Assembly (NCBI RefSeq): GCF_026847645.1
Contig: NZ_JAPSMC010000031.1
Span: forward strand, 1-35,242
From: Anoxybacillus sp. J5B_2022
GTDB lineage: Bacteria > Bacillota > Bacilli > Bacillales > Anoxybacillaceae
Length of the DNA: 35,242 bases
Reading direction: 5' to 3'
In this document: piece after piece, positions 24,736-32,572 of the stretch
How the letters are laid out: the number at the start of each line of letters is the position of its first letter
Numbering within the stretch: position 1 is the stretch's first letter
The notes under the pieces: generated by a model
Databases searched by the model: none
Seen by the model: the letters and a program-made list of their open reading frames with translations, nothing else
Told to the model about the DNA's origin: nothing
Program-made: the position numbers and the translations under genes

Positions 24736-25708
24736 TCTCGTCTACAACGAAATGTTGAAAATTGTCCGCAAAAAGCGGCTTTTCATTATCGCAGCCATCA
24801 TCGCCGTCCTTGTCGGGCTGTTTACCTATGCGCAATTCAAACACGTCCAAGAAGTGCAAAAGCGGCTCGGAACGAATGATTGGCGCACGCAGCTGCAGCA
24901 GCAAATCATCGATACGCAAAACCGGCTCAATTCGAGCGGCATTTCGGAAGAATGGCGCAAATTTTTACAAATTCGCCTCCAGCAACAACAATACTATTTA
25001 GATCACGACATTAATCCGTCCGCTCCGGGCGCTCCGACATTTATGAGGATGTTTGTGGAAAATTCGATTGAGTTGTTTGTTCCATTGATGGTGATGGTGG
25101 TGGTGGCGGATTTAGTATCGTCCGAAGCAAGCGGAGGAACGATGAAGTTGCTGCTGACGCGACCGGTGAAACGGTGGAAAATATTGCTTAGTAAATATAT
25201 CGCGATGGTGTTATCGGTTTCATTTATTATGCTGTCGCTCGCCGTGCTTTCTTATTTGATTTCCGGTGCCGTATTTGGATATGGCGGCTGGAATTTGCCT
25301 TTATTAACAGGATTTGCGGTCCATGGTGAAGAATTAAATACGGCAAACGTTCATATGCTTCCGCAATGGAAATATTTGCTTATTGAACTTGGGCTCGCTT
25401 GGTTTGTAGCGCTCGTCGTTGGAACGTTGACGTTTATGTTGTCGGTTATCATGCGGAGTACGGCTGCTGTCATGGGAATTATGTTAGCCGCGCTTATTTC
25501 TGGAGCGATTTTATCGAATATGGTATCTTCTTGGGAGTCAGCGAAATATTTATTTATGGTCAATCTTCGCTTAACGGATTACATTAGCGGAACAGCACCA
25601 CCAATTGCTGGAATGACGCTCGGGTTTTCGATGGCTGTTTTGGCTGTTTGGGGATTGGCGGCGCTTATTGTTTCGTTTTTCGTTTTCATGACTCGCGATG
25701 TGTACTAG
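24728..25708 (+). CDS. ABC-2 transporter permease
   Basis: 326 residues: one N-terminal helix (RLFIIAAIIAVLVGLFTYA), a Gln-rich extracytoplasmic domain of about 75 residues, then five helices. The cluster SSEASGGTMKLLLTRPVKRWKILLSKY is typical of ABC-2 permeases. The start is TTG 24728 with GGAGGGG before it, overlapping the ATPase gene. It pairs with the ATPase at 23827-24735. Confidence 0.9.
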   Translation: MINLVYNEMLKIVRKKRLFIIAAIIAVLVGLFTYAQFKHVQEVQKRLGTNDWRTQLQQQIIDTQNRLNSSGISEEWRKFLQIRLQQQQYYLDHDINPSAPGAPTFMRMFVENSIELFVPLMVMVVVADLVSSEASGGTMKLLLTRPVKRWKILLSKYIAMVLSVSFIMLSLAVLSYLISGAVFGYGGWNLPLLTGFAVHGEELNTANVHMLPQWKYLLIELGLAWFVALVVGTLTFMLSVIMRSTAAVMGIMLAALISGAILSNMVSSWESAKYLFMVNLRLTDYISGTAPPIAGMTLGFSMAVLAVWGLAALIVSFFVFMTRDVY

Positions 25709-25721
25709 AAAGGGAGATGGT

Positions 25722-26339
25722 ATGAAACAATTATGGGAAAAATTGCGGAATCGAACCCCTTCCCCGATTGGGATGACGACATTTACAAAGTATGCCGTGC
25801 TTGTGCCCTTGGTAGAAAAAAACGGGGAAATGCATCTGTTATTTGAGGTTCGTTCCCTACAATTACGAAGACAGCCGGGCGAAATTTGTTTTCCTGGCGG
25901 AAAAATCGACGCAAGCGATGCAGACGCCCAAGCCGCTGCGATTCGGGAAACATGTGAAGAATTAGGAATACAAGAAACGGTAATTTCGGACGTGTTCCCT
26001 TTGGATTATCTCATTTCCCCGTTTGGCATGATCGTGTATCCGTTTGTGGCGCGTTTAGCTCATCCGGAGCAAATTCAGCCAAACGAAGAAGAAGTAGCGG
26101 CGACGTTTACCGTCCCGCTTACGTTTTTCCTGCAAACCGAACCGGACGTATATCACGTCCATTTTCAAGCGCAACCGGAGCCGAACTTTCCGTTTGCTAA
26201 AATTCCTGGTGGGAAAAACTACCGCTGGCGTCCGCGGCAAATCGATGAGTATTTTTATGAATACGAAAACAACGTCATTTGGGGCTTAACGGCAAAAATT
26301 GTGCATCATTTGGTCGAGATTATCCGCTCTGTCGACTAA
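25722..26339 (+). CDS. Nudix hydrolase, CoA pyrophosphatase type (NudL/YeaB-like)
   Basis: 205 residues. The Nudix box spans about 59-83 and ends in RETCEELGI; its usual first Glu is Asp, as is common in CoA diphosphatases. Just before it, LLFEVRSLQLRRQPGEICFPGG matches the NudL-specific region. The family hydrolyses CoA and acyl-CoA to phosphopantetheine derivatives and 3',5'-ADP. ATG 25722 follows AGGGAG. It begins 14 bases after the permease stop. The 3' end overlaps the convergent eamA gene by 20 bases. Confidence 0.88.
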   Translation: MKQLWEKLRNRTPSPIGMTTFTKYAVLVPLVEKNGEMHLLFEVRSLQLRRQPGEICFPGGKIDASDADAQAAAIRETCEELGIQETVISDVFPLDYLISPFGMIVYPFVARLAHPEQIQPNEEEVAATFTVPLTFFLQTEPDVYHVHFQAQPEPNFPFAKIPGGKNYRWRPRQIDEYFYEYENNVIWGLTAKIVHHLVEIIRSVD

Positions 26340-27210
26340 ATTCCCTCTTTTCTTTGAGAGGGAATTCTTTTCGCGGCAGTTCTGCGTATAAAATCCCTAT
26401 AAGCACAAGCGCGGCACCGATGTACCCTTTCAGCGGCAACACCTCTCCTAAAAATAGATAACCAAATAGCGCCGCGAATACGGGCTCAAGCGAAAAAATA
26501 AGTCCAGCATGGGCGGCGGTTGTATATTTTTGCGCGACCGTTTGTACGACAAACCCAATCGCGCTGCACAAAATGCCTAACGCAAAAATAGCTATCCATG
26601 CACTCGGTGTCGGAGATGTCGGGGACTCGAACGAAAGCGAAACAACTAAGCTAATGAATCCGCAAGCACCGAGCTGTAAAATGCCAAGTGCGATAGAATC
26701 GGAATGCTTGGTCAATTGACCGGTGACAACAATATGCATCGCATAGCAGACAGCGGCTAATATACATAACACATCGCCTTGTTTTACCACGAAACCGCCT
26801 TTTATTGTTAAAAGGGCAATGCCGATCATGGCTAGGCATACGCCAATGACAACTTGCCGGGCAAGTTTTTGCTTTAAAAACAGCGCAGAAAAAAGAGGAA
26901 CGAAAATGACCGTTAAGCTCACTAAAAAGCCCGCGTGGGAAGTCGTCGTCGATTGGACGCCAATCATGACGAACGCAAAAACGAGAAATAACAGCGTTCC
27001 TAATAAAAACGCATGCCGAATCGTTCGGCGGTCTACACGCCATAGCCGTTGATAAAAAACCGCTCCCGCTATGAAAAACGCAAGTAAAAATCGCAAAGCG
27101 ATAAAATAAAACGGCGGAAGGGAAGAAAGCCCCATTTTCATAAATAAATACGACGCTCCCCAAAAAATCGTAACGATGGCGAGCATTCCGTTCGCTTTTG
27201 CTTGACTCAT
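26320..27210 (-). CDS. EamA/DMT-family transporter
   Basis: 296 residues with ten membrane helices in two EamA halves. The first half contains WGASYLFMKMGL near the N-terminus (the family pattern W-x-x-x-F/Y); the second begins near residue 145 and contains LEPVFAALFGYLFLGE, the classic signature. Members export amino acids, metabolites or drugs. The C-terminal tail is basic. It is divergent from the LysR gene, which probably controls it. Confidence 0.9.
   Translation of the reverse strand: MSQAKANGMLAIVTIFWGASYLFMKMGLSSLPPFYFIALRFLLAFFIAGAVFYQRLWRVDRRTIRHAFLLGTLLFLVFAFVMIGVQSTTTSHAGFLVSLTVIFVPLFSALFLKQKLARQVVIGVCLAMIGIALLTIKGGFVVKQGDVLCILAAVCYAMHIVVTGQLTKHSDSIALGILQLGACGFISLVVSLSFESPTSPTPSAWIAIFALGILCSAIGFVVQTVAQKYTTAAHAGLIFSLEPVFAALFGYLFLGEVLPLKGYIGAALVLIGILYAELPRKEFPLKEKREFSRQSG
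26339..26370. terminator. Bidirectional hairpin inside the convergent 3' ends
   Basis: Ten-pair stem AATTCCCTCT with AGAGGGAATT and a T-rich tail on the + strand. It lies beyond the Nudix stop but within the last codons of eamA. Confidence 0.7.
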
Positions 27211-27330
27211 GCCAAAATCGTCCTTTCATTAGATTCGTTGTAAAATAGTATACATGGATGATTAAAATAAGAAAAATGAATGTTTATCATCTATTGTATG
27301 AAAAAAATTCATATAAAAGGGGAGAAGAAG

Positions 27331-28245
27331 ATGTCGCTCACCAAACTCGAAGTGTTCGAGAAGGTAGTCGAAGTAGGCAGTGTATCGAAAGCGGCAGAAG
27401 CGCTCGGCTTGACACAATCAGCCGTTAGCCATGCGTTAGCAAGTTTAGAAGCAGAGTGGGGATTTTCGTTATTGCAACGAGATCGCTCTGGCGTACGATT
27501 AACAAGTAACGGGGCGCATATGTTGAAATACGTTCGCGAAGTATTGCATTGGCACGACCAACTAAAACAACAAGTTGCCGCGATTAACGGCTTAGAATGG
27601 GGGACGGTTCGCATTGGAACGTTTACGAGCGTATCTTCTCAATGGCTGCCACCGATGATTCAAACGTTTCGTGCGGCCCATCCTTCCATCCACATGAAAT
27701 GGTTTGAAGGAGACTACGATGAGATTCATCATTGGATTGTAAATGGCATCGTAGATTTCGGTTTTTTATCGTTATCCGCTTCGAAAGCACTTGACACAAT
27801 CCCGCTCAAAAAAGACCCAATCGTTTGCGTCGTGCCAACGAATCATCCGTTTTCCCATCAGCAAACGGTCACCCTTTCGCAAATTGAACGAGAAGCGTTT
27901 ATTATGCCGAAATGGGGAAACGACCACGACGTGCGGCGCATCTTAAAAGAAAACCGCATTACACCGAACATTCAATACGAAATCGTCGAAGAGCAAGCGA
28001 TTATGGCAATGGTCGAGTGCGGACTTGGCATTAGCATCTTGCCGAAAATGGCAATATATCGCCCACCGGAACACATTCGCTTAATTGAGATAGAAGGAGA
28101 CCATTATCGGACAATCGGCATTGCGGCAACGTCGTTTTCGCATCTTTCTCCAGCAGCAAAAATGTTTATTCGTTGTCTTTTCGAATGGCTGAACGAGCAG
28201 GGGATGCTTGATTTTCCGATCGAACGCCGCTTTATGTTGACATGA
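27331..28245 (+). CDS. LysR-family transcriptional regulator
   Basis: 304 residues. The N-terminal winged helix-turn-helix is VGSVSKAAEALGLTQSAVSHALASLE (about residues 14-40). A long linker helix and a two-lobed periplasmic-binding-like effector domain (from about residue 88) follow. I chose ATG 27331 because AAAAGGGGAGAAG precedes it. It is divergent from the EamA transporter, the usual LysR arrangement; the roughly 120-base gap should hold the shared operator. The inducer is unknown. The stop codon overlaps the -35 of the next operon's promoter. Confidence 0.9.
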   Translation: MSLTKLEVFEKVVEVGSVSKAAEALGLTQSAVSHALASLEAEWGFSLLQRDRSGVRLTSNGAHMLKYVREVLHWHDQLKQQVAAINGLEWGTVRIGTFTSVSSQWLPPMIQTFRAAHPSIHMKWFEGDYDEIHHWIVNGIVDFGFLSLSASKALDTIPLKKDPIVCVVPTNHPFSHQQTVTLSQIEREAFIMPKWGNDHDVRRILKENRITPNIQYEIVEEQAIMAMVECGLGISILPKMAIYRPPEHIRLIEIEGDHYRTIGIAATSFSHLSPAAKMFIRCLFEWLNEQGMLDFPIERRFMLT

Positions 28246-28289
28246 AACCAAAAGGTTTCGTATAATAAAAAAGGAAACCATTTGGTTAC
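28237..28289 (+). promoter_or_regulatory. Promoter of the SRPBCC-ArsR operon with two inverted-repeat operators
   Basis: TTGACA (28237-28242) and TATAAT (28261-28266) with an 18-base spacer. GAAACC-AAAA-GGTTTC (28244-28259) fills the spacer. A second copy, GAAACC-ATTT-GGTTAC (28274-28289, one mismatch), covers the expected start region; the centres are 30 bp apart, about three helical turns. The -35 overlaps the end of lysR. The likely binder is the ArsR-family protein encoded by the operon's second gene. Confidence 0.75.
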
Positions 28290-28306
28290 GAAAGGAGAGA
28301 CAGCAC

Positions 28307-28714
28307 ATGATGTTACCGAATATTTGCCAAACCGCTGTATTTCAAGCGCCGATTCAAAAAGTGTGGGAAGCAGTAGCGACGTCCGAAGGGCTAGCTGCAT
28401 GGTTTATGCCGAACGATTTTCAACCAGTTGTCGGGCATTCATTTCATTTAAACGCCGGTCCATTTGGCATGTCGCCTTGCCAAGTTACGGAAGTCGACCC
28501 GCCGCACCGCCTTTCGTTTCGGTGGGGAAAAGATTGGACGATTACGTTTGAGCTGAAAGAAAAGGGAGAACAAACCGAATTTACGCTCATTCATTCCGGA
28601 TGGGATAGCGAACAAGTCACGGAATTTGGCGAAGCCCATACGGTAGTGCGCGACCGGATGGATCAAGGATGGAAAAAACTCGTCCAGTCGTTAGGCGCTT
28701 ACGTCGAGGGATAA
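28307..28714 (+). CDS. SRPBCC (AHSA1-like) domain protein
   Basis: 135 residues of the START/Bet v 1 fold: an N-terminal strand with APIQKVWEAV, the AAWFMPN turn, and a C-terminal helix with RMDQGWKKLVQSL. The hydrophobic cavity of this fold binds lipids, polyketides or other small ligands. AAAGGAGA lies 8 bases before ATG 28307 (ATG 28310 follows directly). It is translated with the ArsR gene 1 base downstream, a pairing that recurs in Firmicutes and suggests linked function. Confidence 0.85.
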   Translation: MMLPNICQTAVFQAPIQKVWEAVATSEGLAAWFMPNDFQPVVGHSFHLNAGPFGMSPCQVTEVDPPHRLSFRWGKDWTITFELKEKGEQTEFTLIHSGWDSEQVTEFGEAHTVVRDRMDQGWKKLVQSLGAYVEG

Positions 28715-28715
28715 A

Positions 28716-29063
28716 ATGGCTGCTGTATCGCCAAAGCATGACGTGTTTCACGCCATCGCTGATCCTACACGGCGCAAGCTACTGCAATTATTAGCGGAAA
28801 AGGAATGGTCGGTGACTGCCATCAGTAACCAATTTCCGATTAGCCGGACAGCTGTTTCGAAACATTTGCGCATTTTAGCAGAAGCAGGGCTTGTCCAAGA
28901 GCAAAAAATCGGTCGCGAAACGCGGTATCGCCTTGATCCGAATCCGTTGCTCGAACTAAAACAATGGCTCGCCTTTTACGAGCGATTTTGGGAAAACAAA
29001 CTGGCGATGCTTCAGCAGTATGTAGAAACAGACACGAACGAAAAAAATGAAGGAGAATGTTAA
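28716..29063 (+). CDS. ArsR-family transcriptional repressor, no metal site
   Basis: 115 residues. The winged helix has IADPTRRKLLQLL near the N-terminus and ISRTAVSKHLRIL as recognition helix. The ELCxC metal motif of the other ArsR protein in this window is absent (EWSVTAISNQF instead), as in SdpR-like and SRPBCC-linked repressors. GAGGGA precedes ATG 28716. It probably autoregulates through the two GAAACC/GGTTTC operators upstream (inference). Confidence 0.88.
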   Translation: MAAVSPKHDVFHAIADPTRRKLLQLLAEKEWSVTAISNQFPISRTAVSKHLRILAEAGLVQEQKIGRETRYRLDPNPLLELKQWLAFYERFWENKLAMLQQYVETDTNEKNEGEC

Positions 29064-29064
29064 A

Positions 29065-29325
29065 ATGGTTATCACAAACGAAGCGAAATATGCATTGGAA
29101 GAGATATTAAACGAATACGGGAAAGAAGGGATTCGTTTTTCGACAGCGGACGACAATTCGTCAGTAGCGTTGTCGCTTGACGCTCCAGAAGCAACGGATC
29201 GGATCGAAGTCATTAACGGCATTCAAGTGGCAATGGACGAGCAGGCGCTCGTTATGCTAGAAAACGTGACGCTTGACGTCGAAGAAACGGAAGAGGGGTT
29301 ACAGCTCATTTTAGTCGGGCTATAA
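29065..29325 (+). CDS. HesB-like (A-type carrier fold) protein without cysteines
   Basis: 86 residues starting MVITNEAKYALEEIL, which resembles HesB/IscA-type proteins, but with no cysteine at all, so it cannot hold an iron-sulfur cluster in the usual way. It is rich in Asp and Glu. ATG 29065 follows GAAGGAGAATGTTAAA and begins just after the ArsR stop, so it is probably the last gene of that operon. Cysteine-free HesB-like proteins are common in Bacillaceae; the role is unknown. Confidence 0.65.
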   Translation: MVITNEAKYALEEILNEYGKEGIRFSTADDNSSVALSLDAPEATDRIEVINGIQVAMDEQALVMLENVTLDVEETEEGLQLILVGL

Positions 29326-29331
29326 TCAAAG

Positions 29332-29385
29332 TCACAACCGATTGCTGTTGTGATGTAACATTTTCGATGGATATCGAAACACTTT
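29332..29385 (+). terminator. Tandem hairpins after the HesB-like gene
   Basis: Stem TCACAAC/GTTGTGA (29332-29353) and stem TTCGAT/ATCGAA (29363-29378), followed by ACACTTTTT. A weak but plausible terminator. Confidence 0.4.
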
Positions 29386-29410
29386 TTCGCGAGTAGAAAG
29401 GAAGAAACAC

Positions 29411-29644
29411 TTGGATTTCGTAAAAGGCATGCTTATTGGTTTGTCGGTTGCAGCTCCGGTCGGACCGATCGGGTTGTTGTGCATCAACAGGACGCTCGCG
29501 CACGGAAGATTGGCCGGATTTGCCTCTGGCTTAGGTGCCGCTACGGCTGATGCGCTTTACGGCTTAATCGCTAGGCTTGGTTTTACCGCCATCACGCACT
29601 TTCTCCTCGAGCAACAAATGTGGATTCGCTTAATCGGGGTGTGA
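29411..29644 (+). pseudogene. Truncated LysE-family translocator
   Basis: The TTG start behind AAAGGAAG leads into a clear LysE/RhtB N-terminus (GMLIGLSVAAPVGPIGLLC, then GLGAATADALYGLIA). The frame stops after 77 residues at TGA 29642, whereas the family needs about 200. The next 55 bases contain no continuation I can recognise in any frame, so the rest has been deleted, not just frameshifted. It is probably non-functional. Confidence 0.75.
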
Positions 29645-29700
29645 CGAGGCGCACTACAGCAGCGGCTATTTTATGATTTAATACCGGTGGAGGAAAAAAC

Positions 29701-30201
29701 ATGGCATATTACGTTTGGCTTGCCGTCAACAGTTTGCTTCTTATTAGTTCGCTTCTTGTTATTTGGGTGTTTCGCCCACATGACTCCACGACTGTACTAG
29801 CAGGAAAATGGTTCGCACAATTCGCCATCCTTGTGTTTTTTATTAACGTCAATATGTACTTTATTTTTCTTGTCATCCGCAAATCGAAAGTGCGGAGTGT
29901 GAAAGTCACGTTAAGCAAACTAGCAAGAAGCATGATGAAAGCACATATTCCATTCGCGTTAGCTGGTACGAGCATGATTTTATTTCACGGAGCCATTATG
30001 GCATGGAAGTTAGGAGCGACCATCGGGTTTATCCATCCGAAAATAGTCACTGGTTACGGGAGTGTCTGTTTACTAACTATCACACTACTTGCTGGATTTC
30101 TTCGCCATCGCAAAGCGTCTCGGTTTAGAAGAAAGTTTCATCTTATCAGCGCCATGCTGTTTGCGTGTTTGTTTCTCATCCATTTATTTTGGCCGATATA
30201 G
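29701..30201 (+). CDS. Four-helix membrane protein with paired histidines
   Basis: 166 residues with four or five membrane helices. Two late helices each carry a pair of histidines 15-16 residues apart (AHIPFALAGTSMILFHG and FHLISAMLFACLFLIHLFW), a spacing that could hold two b-type haems across the membrane, as in cytochrome b561-like proteins. This is inference from the pattern; I do not recognise the family. GGTGGAGG lies 7 bases before ATG 29701. The gene for a 91-residue soluble protein follows 12 bases later. Confidence 0.7.
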   Translation: MAYYVWLAVNSLLLISSLLVIWVFRPHDSTTVLAGKWFAQFAILVFFINVNMYFIFLVIRKSKVRSVKVTLSKLARSMMKAHIPFALAGTSMILFHGAIMAWKLGATIGFIHPKIVTGYGSVCLLTITLLAGFLRHRKASRFRRKFHLISAMLFACLFLIHLFWPI

Positions 30202-30213
30202 GAGGAAAGAAAC

Positions 30214-30489
30214 GTGGGGGTATTGTCTCTTTTAACGACATACAAGAACCGGCAAGTGATCATCAATACGTATGAAGACGATGAACTCGTGGCACGCGAC
30301 GGCTTTTTCTTTGACACGATTGAACGGTCAGCGGTCGACTTAACTTTTTTCAAAGACGGAAAGCCGTGCTTTATTGTTTCTCTGCAACAATACCCGCATA
30401 GCCGCATCTTGCCCGATTTTTCCGGGTATTTTCAGCTATATAGCACTGAGCAAAACCAAAAAATAGAGCTTTATTTTCCCGTCACTTAA
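30214..30489 (+). CDS. Uncharacterised 91-residue protein
   Basis: GTG 30214 follows GGAGGAAA. The product is soluble and predicted mostly beta: short strands separated by charged turns (YEDDELVARDG, FFKDGKPCFIV) ending in LYFPVT. It has one cysteine and no signal peptide. It is tightly linked to the four-histidine membrane protein, so the two may act together. No family is recognised. Confidence 0.65.
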   Translation: MGVLSLLTTYKNRQVIINTYEDDELVARDGFFFDTIERSAVDLTFFKDGKPCFIVSLQQYPHSRILPDFSGYFQLYSTEQNQKIELYFPVT

Positions 30490-30494
30490 CATGA

Positions 30495-30521
30495 AAAGCT
30501 GGCCTACTACGAACCAGCTTT
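30495..30521. terminator. Bidirectional terminator between the 91-residue gene and ctaA
   Basis: AAAGCTGG pairs with CCAGCTTT across 11 bases. It serves converging genes and touches the ctaA stop codon. Confidence 0.65.
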
Positions 30522-31371
30522 AGTTTGTCTTGATATAAAGCCATGTGTCAAAGAGAAGAGAAACTAGAAGTGTCGCCACTGCCAGATGGAGTACTGCCCA
30601 TGGAATCGAGATGCTTGTCACAATCGTCCATACGCCAATGGCGAGTTGAGTAGCAACGACTCCCCCTGCGAAAAATAGGCGCATCTTTACAGATGTTTCC
30701 CATTTTCTAGACAAAAAAGCAAGCACGATCACGTATCCACCAACCACTGCGGCTACTAGCCGATGAAGTGTTTGCCAAAGCTGTACGCGGTTGGTCGGAA
30801 ACAACGTATCGCGGCAATCAAGCCAGCTACACGCCAAGCCGTAATGCTCGTGTTTCACATAAGCGCCGAGCGCAAACGTCAACGTAAGCAAAAAAAGAAG
30901 AAACATTAAGTGGAACATAGCGGGATATTTTTTTTCATTGTTGAATGACGTCCAGCGCCACGAAAAAAAATGCCAAATCCAAAGAATACAACAAAAAAAA
31001 GCAATCGCAATCACTAAATGGATCGACACAACAACCGCTGGAAGATCAAAAATAACGACAACTGCCCCTAGCAGCACTTGGACAATCATGAGCACGATCA
31101 TCCAGAAAGCAACCGCGCGGATCGTGCGGTTAGATTGTTTGTACACGTAAACAAACAAAATGACTGTCATTCCTGCTAACACCGCACCAATGACACGATG
31201 CGCATACTCCACTAACGTCGCTCCTTGCAACACTGGAACGATTACTCCGTTACATAATGGCCAGTCCGGCCCACAGCCCATGCCAGATTCGGAAGAAGCG
31301 ACATACCCTCCAAATACAATTAACAAATAAGCGATAACTAACGTAAGAAACGCGAAAACTTTTCCTCCCAC
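30520..31371 (-). CDS. ctaA: Heme A synthase CtaA
   Basis: 283 residues with eight membrane helices; it converts heme O to heme A for cytochrome aa3 oxidase. Landmarks: GYVASSESGMGCGPDWPLCNG in the first loop, EYAHR with the catalytic Glu and haem His, later LHRLVAAVVGG and VLHLAVAT for the second haem site, and the CSWLDC pair that forms the known disulfide region of Bacillus CtaA. GTG 31371 has AGGGAG 5 bases before it; GTG 31398 is an in-frame alternative adding nine residues. ctaB, usually beside it in Bacillus, is not here. Confidence 0.92.
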   Translation of the reverse strand: MGGKVFAFLTLVIAYLLIVFGGYVASSESGMGCGPDWPLCNGVIVPVLQGATLVEYAHRVIGAVLAGMTVILFVYVYKQSNRTIRAVAFWMIVLMIVQVLLGAVVVIFDLPAVVVSIHLVIAIAFFCCILWIWHFFSWRWTSFNNEKKYPAMFHLMFLLFLLTLTFALGAYVKHEHYGLACSWLDCRDTLFPTNRVQLWQTLHRLVAAVVGGYVIVLAFLSRKWETSVKMRLFFAGGVVATQLAIGVWTIVTSISIPWAVLHLAVATLLVSLLFDTWLYIKTN

Positions 31372-31453
31372 AACATCTCCCTCTCGTCCATCCGTCACCT
31401 ACATAATAACAGACAACGAAAGAGGGGGGGCTGTGGGCTATATCACATTTTTA

Positions 31454-31474
31454 TCATTATTTTGAAAATAATGA
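31454..31474. promoter_or_regulatory. Perfect 21-bp palindrome upstream of ctaA
   Basis: TCATTATTTT-G-AAAATAATGA, ten-base arms around one base. On the minus strand it overlaps a possible -35 (TTTTCA), with a TGATAT 17 bases further on, so it could be an operator of ctaA. It also lies 15 bases after the DinB-family stop, but no T-run follows, which argues against a terminator. Confidence 0.45.
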
Positions 31475-31488
31475 ATAATTACCAAAAG

Positions 31489-31953
31489 TTATAGGGCACG
31501 ATAAATTCGTTTAATCGTTTCGATATGCAAAGCCTCGTGGTAAAAGCTAAACAATAGCGCTTCTCCGGCCGTATAAAGCGTAATGCCTGCGCGATTGGTA
31601 AATGGCGTCGGGAGCTTGTCATGCCAACGTCCAGGAATAAATTGCGCAATCCTTTTCTTTTGCTCCTTTAACACTTCCGCTATTTCCGCTAACGTCGGCG
31701 GTGTTCCTTGCCATTCTTCCGGCTTGGTACCAGGCGCAAAAAACGTTTCATACGCTGGCGGCAGGCTCATCTTCTCCCCAAGAATGCCAAATACGAGCCT
31801 TTCTTGAACAAATGCGATGTGGCCAAAATTCCAGCGAATATTGTTCGCAAAACCCGGTGGAACGATATCCGCAATCGCTTCCGGCATTTTTTCGATCGTT
31901 TTTTCCGTAATCCCGCGGACTGTTTCCATATGGCGTAAAATTAGCTCTTCCAT
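31489..31953 (-). CDS. DinB/YfiT-family protein (putative metal-dependent thiol transferase)
   Basis: 154 residues, a four-helix bundle of the DinB_2 type. Metal-site candidates are the NFGHIAF histidine near residue 45 and YHEALHIE near the C-terminus, the usual three-His arrangement. Many Firmicute members are bacillithiol-S-transferases (family knowledge; not proven here). I chose ATG 31953 because GGAGGG lies before it; the ATG five codons earlier has none. It is divergent from the MarR gene. Confidence 0.8.
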   Translation of the reverse strand: MEELILRHMETVRGITEKTIEKMPEAIADIVPPGFANNIRWNFGHIAFVQERLVFGILGEKMSLPPAYETFFAPGTKPEEWQGTPPTLAEIAEVLKEQKKRIAQFIPGRWHDKLPTPFTNRAGITLYTAGEALLFSFYHEALHIETIKRIYRAL

Positions 31954-32042
31954 GTAATATCCCTCCATTTTCTTGTGCTACTCCATCATTTCGTGACAGT
32001 GTAGCCGTTTTCCTTGCGAGAAAAAAATTTTTCTTTTTTTAG

Positions 32043-32070
32043 TTGCAAAATGCAAATAATAAGCTATAAT
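32043..32070 (+). promoter_or_regulatory. marR promoter with TTGCA-N3-TGCAA operator
   Basis: TTGCAAAATGCAA (32043-32055) is a perfect inverted repeat with five-base arms. Its left half is the -35 (TTGCAA), 16 bases before TATAAT (32065-32070). The same repeat recurs before the permease gene. Confidence 0.6.
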
Positions 32071-32089
32071 AAAAGCAAGAGGTGAGAAA

Positions 32090-32536
32090 ATGGAAAATGT
32101 TCGCGAACTATTCCACACGATGACGAAACGGCTTGGGTTGTTAGACCGCAACTGCTGCGCCGTTGGCGGGATTGAACTATCGCTTGTGCAAAGCCATATT
32201 TTATACGAAATCGACCGCATGAACGAGCCGTCGATGCAACAAGTGGCTGATGCAATAGCGATGGATATTACAACATTCAGCCGGCAAATTCAAACGCTTG
32301 TCAAAATGAACTTAGTGAAAAAAACACCGTATCCACAAGACCGCCGCGTCTATATTTTATCGTTAACGCCGGAAGGAAAATACGTCACAGCGAAAATTGA
32401 CGCGGAAGTGAACGAATATTTAGGAGAAGTATTTTCGCATATGAGCGAGTTTGAGCGCGAAACCGTCCTTCACTCCATTCGCTTATTGAATGAATGTATG
32501 GCAAAATCAAGTGTTTGTTGCAAACCGCTGTTTTAA
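32090..32536 (+). CDS. MarR-family regulator with vicinal cysteines
   Basis: 148-residue winged-helix regulator: QQVADAIAMDITTFSRQIQTLVKM is the recognition region and PQDRRVYILSLTPEGK the wing. It has unusual cysteine pairs, C22-C23 (NCCAVGG) near the N-terminus and C143-C144 near the end, plus C136. These suggest sensing of thiol-reactive agents or soft metals (inference). GAGGTGAG precedes ATG 32090. It probably represses its own promoter and the permease through the TTGCA-N3-TGCAA sites. Confidence 0.85.
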   Translation: MENVRELFHTMTKRLGLLDRNCCAVGGIELSLVQSHILYEIDRMNEPSMQQVADAIAMDITTFSRQIQTLVKMNLVKKTPYPQDRRVYILSLTPEGKYVTAKIDAEVNEYLGEVFSHMSEFERETVLHSIRLLNECMAKSSVCCKPLF

Positions 32537-32555
32537 GGCAAGAGGAATCTTGCCT
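32536..32555 (+). other. Perfect hairpin after marR, no T-run
   Basis: AGGCAAGA-GGAA-TCTTGCCT, eight pairs with a GGAA loop, beginning at the last base of the marR stop codon. Without a T tract it is more likely an mRNA processing or stability element than a terminator. Confidence 0.5.
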
Positions 32556-32572
32556 ATTGCTTGAATAAATAC

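Noticed and set aside
26651-27229. 192-codon minus-strand frame
   Set aside because: It overlaps the EamA transporter in another frame of the same strand and shows no protein-like pattern.
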